Assembly (NCBI GenBank): GCA_021810625.1
Contig: JAJZIJ010000020.1
Span: 1-48,078 of the forward strand
Length of the DNA: 48,078 nucleotides
Origin: Acidobacteriota bacterium
GTDB lineage: Bacteria; Acidobacteriota; Terriglobia; Terriglobales; Acidobacteriaceae
Reading direction: 5' to 3'
Shown: piece after piece, positions 42,493-48,078 of the stretch
How the letters are laid out: each line of letters opens with the position of its first letter
Numbering within the stretch: the stretch's first letter is position 1
Translations under genes and position numbers: made by a program
Notes under the pieces: generated by a model
What the model was told of the DNA's origin: nothing
What the model saw: only the letters and a program-made list of their open reading frames with translations
Databases searched by the model: none

Positions 42493-43245
42493 CTACGCGT
42501 CCGTGGACTTTTGGACAGGTCGGGCAATCTCCTGCGACAGATCGACGAGGGCGCTGAAGTAAAGCAGGCGTCCGCAAGAGTCGCAATATAAAATGGCGGC
42601 GCTTTGCAGCTCATTCCACTTTTGCGGACGCACCATCATCTGGCAGGCGGAGCAACGCTGATCGGCGGCCTCGGCGACGGCGGTTTTGCGCGAGGAGGCC
42701 AGTCGGTCGTAAATTGAGAGCATCCCTTCCTCAATTGTGGCGCGTATCTCCAGGCATTGTTGCTGTAAAGCGCTGCGCTCGGCACTATCCCGCTGGATGG
42801 TTTTTTCTGTCTCGGCTTTTTCGTCGGCAAGCTGCTGCCTGCGGTGTTCGACGGCAGTCTGCAAGGCGCGCTGCTGCTGCTCCAGCGCTTCAATGCGCAT
42901 CATGCTTTCGATAGCGGCATCCTCCAGTCGGCTGGCCTCCTGTTCGGCGAAATCAATCTCATGTTGGAGCGCCTGCACCTGGGATTCATTTTGCGCCGCA
43001 TCCATCTGGACGCGATAGCGGGCGGCCTTGCGCCGGAGGTCTTCAACGGTGGATTCCATGCCACGCCGATTTTTTTCCTCGGCGGCAATGGATTGCGTGG
43101 CGGCGGCGAGTTCGCGTTCCGCAGCGACCAGCGCCATCTCACGCTCTTTAACTCGCTTGGGACATGCGGCGATCTCTCCAGACAGCGCGAGGATCCGCTG
43201 CTCGGTATGCTGCAAGTGAACGAGTTTTTCGAGTTCTGGATGCAT
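42493..43245 (-). CDS. Coiled-coil protein with C-terminal zinc ribbon (C4-type, PF02591-like)
   Basis: A 250-residue cytosolic protein (ATG 43245; the frame is open eight codons further). A long coiled coil (about 10-185, with EHRRQQLADEKAETEKTIQR) is followed by a C4 zinc ribbon: CSACQMMVRPQKW and YCDSCGRLLYF. This architecture is the CdsZ/zf-RING_7 family found in most phyla. Family members have been linked to ribosome- or nucleic-acid-associated roles in some bacteria, but the function here is unknown. Confidence 0.85.
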   Translation of the reverse strand: MHPELEKLVHLQHTEQRILALSGEIAACPKRVKEREMALVAAERELAAATQSIAAEEKNRRGMESTVEDLRRKAARYRVQMDAAQNESQVQALQHEIDFAEQEASRLEDAAIESMMRIEALEQQQRALQTAVEHRRQQLADEKAETEKTIQRDSAERSALQQQCLEIRATIEEGMLSIYDRLASSRKTAVAEAADQRCSACQMMVRPQKWNELQSAAILYCDSCGRLLYFSALVDLSQEIARPVQKSTDA

Positions 43246-43359
43246 ACAGACGCAAGCGCAGTCTAGCATGGAACGGCATGGCCGACTGCATCGACGAGGC
43301 GCGCACCTTAAAGGACGACACCCTTTCGGATTGGTATTCCATCATCTGGCGGATTCGCG

Positions 43360-45279
43360 CTAATTCTTCGGTGGCGCTGTTCTCGGTGTCAGAATCTCAT
43401 CCAGCAAGTCTGGTGTGGCGCTCACGCGCTGGAGCGAGGGATAGCGCGCGCCGCCGTGGTAATCAATGTTCACCACGCGGAAGTATCCCGTGTTCTCGAC
43501 AATCATCTGGATCGGCGTTTTGCTGCTGCTGGAATCGCGGATCGCAGCGCGTATTCGGCTATCGTCATACTGGCGGCTGTTGACGGCAACGATCTTCATT
43601 CCCGGCCCCAGTCCCGCTCTGTACGCTGCCGAGTCCATCAACACATCACGAATGACACCATCCGGCGCGACCAGCAAACCCAGGGAGAACCAGGCATTCA
43701 CGCCGCTCAGCGACTCTCGCGCCTGCGTCATTTCATTCGGCGTGTCGGTGTACACCAGTTGGTAGCCTCCATGCTCAATGCCGCCCATCGGCGCGCTTGG
43801 CGATTTGGCATTCAGCCGTTCGCGCAGAAAGCTCGCCCAATCGTAGGGCTGCACCGCGTTCAGGTTGTTGACAACATCGTCGAAGGTATACGGCACCACC
43901 TTGGGCGGCGTGTTTCCGCCCAGGCCATGAAAGCGCGCGGTGAAATCGTCAATCGACTTTCTGCCGTGGCTCTGCTGGCGAATCGTGGTATCCACATCGA
44001 GCCAGATCAGTTCGCCCTCAGGATAAAAATCCACGCCGCGCCGCCAGTTATCCCACTGGTCGCTGCTGTCGTAGAGAATCTGCGCCGCCGTTGCCGTGTC
44101 CTGTAGATTGCGCCAGGTGCGGCCCGGACGCGCATTGAGCATTGCCGCCGTGTTGGCCAGCGTATCGCGATATTGCTGTTCCGTCCAGATGCCGCTGCGC
44201 GTGGCCAGCACGCCACCCAGATACTCCGTCAGCCCTTCGTAAACCCACAGCAAATCGTCGCGCATCGGCGTTTGATAATCCGGCGAAAGCAGTCCCTCCG
44301 GGCGACGATATTTTCCATTCCAGGAGTGCGTGAACTCATGCGGCAGCAGATCGCCTTCCAATAGCAATAAGTCTGGTTGCAGAAATGTTTTTTCGCGCAC
44401 GCGGTCGTCGCTGGATTGATGATGCTCCAATCCAAAGTGCGCCACCTGATCGCTAAGCGTCACCAGAAAGTGATAGCTGGTGTAGTGGCGCGAGGCATAG
44501 AGCGCCCCCGCTTCACGCACCAGATTGTTGAAGGCGGCCACAGTCTCCGGCCTCACGTCCAAATCTTCTGGCCCATCAGCGGCTAAATCGAGATAATGCT
44601 TCGGCGTTACCTCTGGAGCCAGAGGAATCTCCTTAAAGTACCGCCCGCTCAGCACGGGCGAGTCAATCAGTTGCTCCAACGAAACGGTGGCAAAGTGTGT
44701 CGTGGTTCCCTCATGGCCGGTGGGCGTGAGCGCGGTGCCATACTGCCAGCCGTCGGGCAGCGTCACCGAAGCCGTGACAGGAATATCCGCAGCAACCTTC
44801 CCCTGCGGATAGAGCATCACTTCATTCCAGCTAATCATCGCCAGATTGTCGCTGGTGGAGGCTCCGGCGGAAAAACCCGTGGCCGCTGCGGTCGCCAGAA
44901 AATCATCGCGCACATCAAGCACAGTGACACCCGCAGGCACATGGAGATGAATGGCGCACATGTTGATGCTGTCGCGTGTCCAGCCAAGGGTCTGTCCGTT
45001 GGCTTGAATCACGATGCCCGCAAGATTGTCGATGGGGCCGCTCGGCTCATGCTCGCCGGGAATCCACTTGGCATAGAGCAACGTCACGTCGCCGGGATGC
45101 ACGGGGATCGTCAGATGCGCGTGCAGCATCTTGCGCGGCGCGTCGGTCGCGTCCACTGTGACGGTGATGGGCGTGGCCGCGCTGGGAGCGGTAGGCGCGG
45201 ACTGGTTGGATTGTGCATGGCTGGCCGTGACGGCAAGAACAAAGGTGAAGCAAACCAGAAGCGCAGTTTTCAGTCGCAT
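43360..45279 (-). CDS. M61-family metallopeptidase with PDZ domain
   Basis: A 639-residue secreted peptidase. Signal peptide (TALLVCFTFVLAVTASHAQS), an N-terminal beta domain (about 30-170), then the gluzincin core with HEFTH in LLPHEFTHSWNGKYRRPEGL near residue 310 and the distal glutamate in WVYEGLTEYLGGVLATRSG. A PDZ domain near the C-terminus reads LGLLVAPDGVIRDVLMDSAA and GLGPGMKIVAVNSR. The layout is that of glycyl aminopeptidase, M61. GGAGG sits 4-5 bases before the ATG. It probably trims peptides in the periplasm. Confidence 0.93.
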   Translation of the reverse strand: MRLKTALLVCFTFVLAVTASHAQSNQSAPTAPSAATPITVTVDATDAPRKMLHAHLTIPVHPGDVTLLYAKWIPGEHEPSGPIDNLAGIVIQANGQTLGWTRDSINMCAIHLHVPAGVTVLDVRDDFLATAAATGFSAGASTSDNLAMISWNEVMLYPQGKVAADIPVTASVTLPDGWQYGTALTPTGHEGTTTHFATVSLEQLIDSPVLSGRYFKEIPLAPEVTPKHYLDLAADGPEDLDVRPETVAAFNNLVREAGALYASRHYTSYHFLVTLSDQVAHFGLEHHQSSDDRVREKTFLQPDLLLLEGDLLPHEFTHSWNGKYRRPEGLLSPDYQTPMRDDLLWVYEGLTEYLGGVLATRSGIWTEQQYRDTLANTAAMLNARPGRTWRNLQDTATAAQILYDSSDQWDNWRRGVDFYPEGELIWLDVDTTIRQQSHGRKSIDDFTARFHGLGGNTPPKVVPYTFDDVVNNLNAVQPYDWASFLRERLNAKSPSAPMGGIEHGGYQLVYTDTPNEMTQARESLSGVNAWFSLGLLVAPDGVIRDVLMDSAAYRAGLGPGMKIVAVNSRQYDDSRIRAAIRDSSSSKTPIQMIVENTGYFRVVNIDYHGGARYPSLQRVSATPDLLDEILTPRTAPPKN

Positions 45280-45433
45280 ATTCCTCCGAGAAATTGGAGC
45301 GATGGAATGACAGACCAGTGTAATGCAGGGAAAAAGAAAAGTTAAAACAGGCTGTGTATATCAATAATTTTAGATTTGTATATTCTCATGCAGCATCAAT
45401 ACAATGGCGCTGTATAGCTGAGAGGAACAGCGA

Positions 45434-47062
45434 ATGTGGGAAGTAACAATTCAACATAAAGGATTGAGAGCTTACAGGGTGGTTCGAGGTTCTACCCAGA
45501 AAGAAGCAGAACTCAAGGCCGCATTGCAGCGAGCAAAGTGGGATGAGCGCTGGAACTCTTTGTTGGTCAAGCAAAAAAAGACAGACTTATTACGTTCTAA
45601 CAAAGAGACTGCCGGCAGCCTCACAGAAGAAATACAAGAACAGGTAACCGCGCTCGAAACTCTCCTTGAATCAAGCCTTCAGCAGCCTCCTCTCAGTTGG
45701 GAGTGCTTGAAAGATAGATCTGTCTTTAAGGAAAATCCTCCCATAAAGCCAACACCGCCCGTAATGCCACAAGAGCCGGAGGAAAATCAGTTTCTTCCCC
45801 TCATTACACCTCTTGACCGTGTTTTCTCCGGTTTGCGTAGAAAAAAAGAAGCAATCGCTGCAAATAATCTTGCATCAGCAAAAGAGAAATGGAGTGAATA
45901 CTGCGCCTCTATTGATGCAAATTTTCAAACTGAGATGCTTTCGTACTCGAAACAGCTTTCTGCATGGGAGCAAGGTCGAGCACGCCATGAATCAGCCATA
46001 AAAGAACAGCACGCGCATATCGATCAATTGAAAAACGAATTTGCTGAAGGCGATGTTAAGGCCGTGGAATTCTTCTGCTCCGAAGTCTTAAATCATTCGT
46101 CATACCCAGACAACTTCCCGCAAGACAGTACCGTAAGTTTCAATCAAAGCAATAGGGTTTTGGTGGTGGACTTTGAGCTTCCCAATCAATCAGCGCTTCC
46201 TAAAATAAAAGAAGTTAAATACGTTGCAGTCCGTAACCAGCTTCAAAAAATTCCCATGCCTGAAACATGGATGAAGCGCACGTATGATGATGTTCTCTAT
46301 CAAGTTGCGCTCAGAACGCTCCATGAACTTTTCGTTGCAGATGAATCTAGCATAGTTAAAAGCATCGTCTTTAACGGGTGGGTTCGCAGCATTGATAAAG
46401 CTACGGGAATCGACACCCACGGCTGCATACTCTCCGTACAAGCAGAGCGCGAGGAGTTCCTTCAGATCAACCTGAGCCAAGTTGAACCCAAGGCCTGTTT
46501 TCGCAAGCTCAAGGGCGTAGCGAGCAGCAAACTCACTGAATTAGCCCCAATACGCCCTATCCTAACAATCAATAAAGAAGACCCTCGTTTTGTGGATGCG
46601 TATGCCGTGGCCGAAACACTGGATGATCGCACCAACCTGGCCGCAATGGATTGGATGGACTTCGAGAATCTGATTCGGGAAATATTTGAAAAGGAATTCA
46701 GTAAAAACGGCGGAGAGGTCAAGATTACACAGGCAAGCCGCGATGGCGGTGTTGATGCAATCGCCTTTGATCCTGATCCGATTCGTGGCGGCAAGATCAT
46801 CATTCAGGCCAAGCGATATACCAACGTCGTGGGTGTGGCTGCGGTACGTGACCTTTTCGGCACGGTGCATAACGAAGGGGCGAATAAAGGCATCCTTGTC
46901 ACGACATCCACTTATGGCCCGGATGCCTACGAGTTTGCCAAAGGAAAACCACTAACACTGTTGAGTGGTAACGAGCTTCTGGGCTTGCTCGCTGCACATG
47001 GCCACAAAGCAAAAATTGATCTGCAAGAAGCAAAGCTATTAAGCAAATTGTCTATCGAGTAG
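45434..47062 (+). CDS. Mrr-type restriction endonuclease with unusual N-terminal region
   Basis: A 542-residue protein. The C-terminal 140 residues are an Mrr-like PD-(D/E)XK nuclease: MDFENLIREIFEKEF, the catalytic Asp in SRDGGVDAIAFDPDP (about 441) and QAK in KIIIQAKRY (about 457-459), then VRDLFGTVHNEGANKGILVT. Such enzymes cut modified or foreign DNA. The N-terminus (about 1-70) begins WEVTIQHKGLRAYRVVRGST, then comes a Gln/Glu-rich coiled coil and a Pro-rich stretch, and a middle domain (about 230-380) that I do not recognise. GAGGAA precedes the ATG. No methyltransferase is adjacent. It is more AT-rich than the M61 gene before it, which suggests transfer. Confidence 0.85.
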   Translation: MWEVTIQHKGLRAYRVVRGSTQKEAELKAALQRAKWDERWNSLLVKQKKTDLLRSNKETAGSLTEEIQEQVTALETLLESSLQQPPLSWECLKDRSVFKENPPIKPTPPVMPQEPEENQFLPLITPLDRVFSGLRRKKEAIAANNLASAKEKWSEYCASIDANFQTEMLSYSKQLSAWEQGRARHESAIKEQHAHIDQLKNEFAEGDVKAVEFFCSEVLNHSSYPDNFPQDSTVSFNQSNRVLVVDFELPNQSALPKIKEVKYVAVRNQLQKIPMPETWMKRTYDDVLYQVALRTLHELFVADESSIVKSIVFNGWVRSIDKATGIDTHGCILSVQAEREEFLQINLSQVEPKACFRKLKGVASSKLTELAPIRPILTINKEDPRFVDAYAVAETLDDRTNLAAMDWMDFENLIREIFEKEFSKNGGEVKITQASRDGGVDAIAFDPDPIRGGKIIIQAKRYTNVVGVAAVRDLFGTVHNEGANKGILVTTSTYGPDAYEFAKGKPLTLLSGNELLGLLAAHGHKAKIDLQEAKLLSKLSIE

Positions 47063-47114
47063 TCTTTCTGTCGAGTCTGTCTCATTGGGTTCAGCGTGCT
47101 AGAATGTGCTCAGG

Positions 47115-47122
47115 TGTATACA
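47115..47122. promoter_or_regulatory. Palindrome abutting the antitoxin start codon
   Basis: TGTATACA is an 8-bp perfect palindrome directly before ATG 47123. Short palindromes at this place are usual operators for ribbon-helix-helix antitoxins, which repress their own operon. It overlaps the space for the ribosome site (AGG at 47112-47114). Confidence 0.4.
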
Positions 47123-47380
47123 ATGTCTACAACCCTTTCAATTCGTCTGGATTCTGAAGTCAAAGCAAAGCTAGAGGCCTTGGCTAAGTCTTCCCGACGA
47201 TCCAAGTCATTTCTGGCGGCAGAGGCGATTGCCTCCTATGTGAAAGCTGAAGCATGGCAGCTTGCAGAAATCCATGCGGGAATCAAGGAACTGGATGCAG
47301 GTAAGGGTGTCGAGCACGCAAAGGTCAACAAATGGCTGCAATCCTGGGGCAAGAAGAATGAGCGCAAGTCGCCGCAATGA
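47123..47380 (+). CDS. Ribbon-helix-helix antitoxin, RelB/ParD/CopG-like
   Basis: An 85-residue antitoxin. It begins STTLSIRLDSEVKAKLEALA, the beta strand and first helix of a ribbon-helix-helix DNA-binding fold, then RRSKSFLAAEAIASYVKAEA. The C-terminal 35 residues (AEIHAGIKELDAGKGVEH) are the toxin-neutralising tail. The frame is open nine codons upstream, but ATG 47123 matches the family. Its TGA overlaps the toxin ATG (ATGA). Confidence 0.88.
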   Translation: MSTTLSIRLDSEVKAKLEALAKSSRRSKSFLAAEAIASYVKAEAWQLAEIHAGIKELDAGKGVEHAKVNKWLQSWGKKNERKSPQ

Positions 47381-47661
47381 AGATACTCTGGTCGCCCCGC
47401 GCAATTGAGCACCTGGTTGCTGTCCGCGCCTATATTGCTCTGGACGATCCCTCCGCGGCGGAACGTGTGGCTGCGAAGATTCTTCTCCGCGTGGAGAGTC
47501 TTGCACTGCACCCTCACCTGGGTCGGCCCGGACGTGTCGCTGGCACCCGCGAACTTGTCATCCCAGATACGCCCTACATCCTGCCCTATCGCATTCACAA
47601 AAATTGCGTAGAAGTGATTGCCATTTTTCACGGGAGGCAGTGCTGGCCGGAACTTTTGTGA
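47377..47661 (+). CDS. RelE/ParE-type toxin
   Basis: A 94-residue toxin of the RelE/ParE superfamily, coupled to the antitoxin by an ATGA overlap. It has the signature ILWSPRAIEHLVAVRAYIAL, then LHPHLGRPGRVAGTRELVI, YILPYRIHKNCVEVIAIFHG and a C-terminal W. The GRxGRVxGTREL block is that of the ParE branch, which poisons DNA gyrase, whereas RelE cuts mRNA; the choice is inferred from similarity only. The pair is intact and probably functional. Confidence 0.88.
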   Translation: MKILWSPRAIEHLVAVRAYIALDDPSAAERVAAKILLRVESLALHPHLGRPGRVAGTRELVIPDTPYILPYRIHKNCVEVIAIFHGRQCWPELL

Positions 47662-47680
47662 TCCGCAAGCGGTATCCTTT

Positions 47681-47953
47681 TCACGCTGCATGTTTGAACG
47701 GAGCGATTTTCCCCCGGCGCTTGCGCGCGGCCTGGCGCAGATCGTAGTCCAACTAGAGGCCCAACCAGAACGCGGCGTGCGTACCGAGCGCCTCAGAGAG
47801 CCGCAGGCTCATATCTGCGGAGATTCCAGACTTGCCATTCAGCACGCGGGACAAGGTGGTGCGTGAGACGCGCAGCCTCGCGGCAGCCTCGGAGACTTCT
47901 ATCGCGCCGAGATACTCGCGCAATACTTTTCCCGGATGGGGCGGGTTATGCAA
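47681..47953 (-). pseudogene. HigA-type antitoxin broken by an in-frame stop
   Basis: An XRE-type antitoxin of the HigA/VapI family. TTG 47953 opens LHNPPHPGKVLREYLGAIEV, and the helix-turn-helix is AARLRVSRTTLSRVLNGKSG followed by LRLSEALGTHAAFWLGL. A TAG at 47753-47755 stops it there, yet the same frame goes on LDYDLRQAARKRRGK to a TGA at 47681. HigA proteins normally read FWL-x-L-Q-x-x-YDL at this point, so the stop most likely replaces a Gln codon. No HigB toxin gene is seen in the 125 bases upstream to the window edge. The remaining 66-residue part still contains the DNA-binding fold. Confidence 0.78.
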
Positions 47954-48078
47954 GTCTTTTCCAATCGAAGGATGAGCCTGAAGGGAGCGAAGGGTGGCGA
48001 AGCGGGTTTTGTCCTTTCGGGTATTGAATTGAACTTAGCTTAACAGTTGGTTCCGGGGCGGAGGGAATGTGGAAATCG

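Noticed and set aside
1-48078. CRISPR array or prophage genes
   Set aside because: I found no regularly spaced repeats and no phage structural, integrase or lysis genes in the window.

Overview
The window looks like chromosomal DNA of an acidobacterium (Acidobacteriota, probably class Terriglobia). The case rests on a large Oar-like TonB-dependent receptor with an N-terminal carboxypeptidase-regulatory domain, a tandem DUF507 pair, a full Gram-negative envelope gene set (bamA, lptD, lpxC), a fairly GC-rich base composition, and many short, loosely ordered operons. No species can be named from the sequence alone.

Layout. 1-2.0 kb is a ruined defence locus: the 3' end of an IS481-like transposase, a DNA methyltransferase cut off at its 5' end and frameshifted, and its probable partner endonuclease, which has an in-frame stop before the natural end. 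2.3-5.7 kb holds recJ, coupled to an unknown small gene, then a thioredoxin-like ferredoxin and two overlapping DUF507 genes. 5.7-12.3 kb is a co-directed minus-strand block: TonB-dependent receptor, PhyH-type dioxygenase, zinc alcohol dehydrogenase and esterase, which could be an uptake-and-oxidation locus. 12.5-21.6 kb is mainly housekeeping on the minus strand: a membrane protein, cold-shock protein, Nudix hydrolase, accD, cob(I)alamin adenosyltransferase, bamA, frr, a CDGSH protein and a TPR protein. 21.8-27.0 kb holds rlmH, purE-purK, an M20 peptidase, lpxC and folK.

27.0-28.9 kb is the most unusual stretch. A thioredoxin-fold gene and a divergent MetR-like LysR regulator share an intergenic perfect inverted repeat. 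The pair lies between two 81-bp direct repeats (75 of 81 positions identical) of the 3' end of folK. It looks like a small regulator-plus-target cassette that entered the end of folK and left a second folK tail beside ahcY.

28.9-45.3 kb is again core genome: ahcY, a YahK-like dehydrogenase, small zinc-ribbon and basic proteins, a YbjQ-family protein, a lone receiver-domain regulator, an orphan MacB/LolD-type ATPase, tRNA-Gly(GCC), tRNA-Cys(GCA), an RDD membrane protein, lptD, an RlmI-type methyltransferase, transaldolase, a secreted fibronectin-III-like protein, a coiled-coil zinc-ribbon protein and an M61 peptidase. 45.4-48.0 kb is a second defence-type area, more AT-rich at its start: a stand-alone Mrr-type endonuclease with an undescribed N-terminal region, a RHH-ParE toxin-antitoxin pair, and a HigA antitoxin broken by a stop codon.

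All calls come from reading the sequence and from knowledge of the families; no database search was run.
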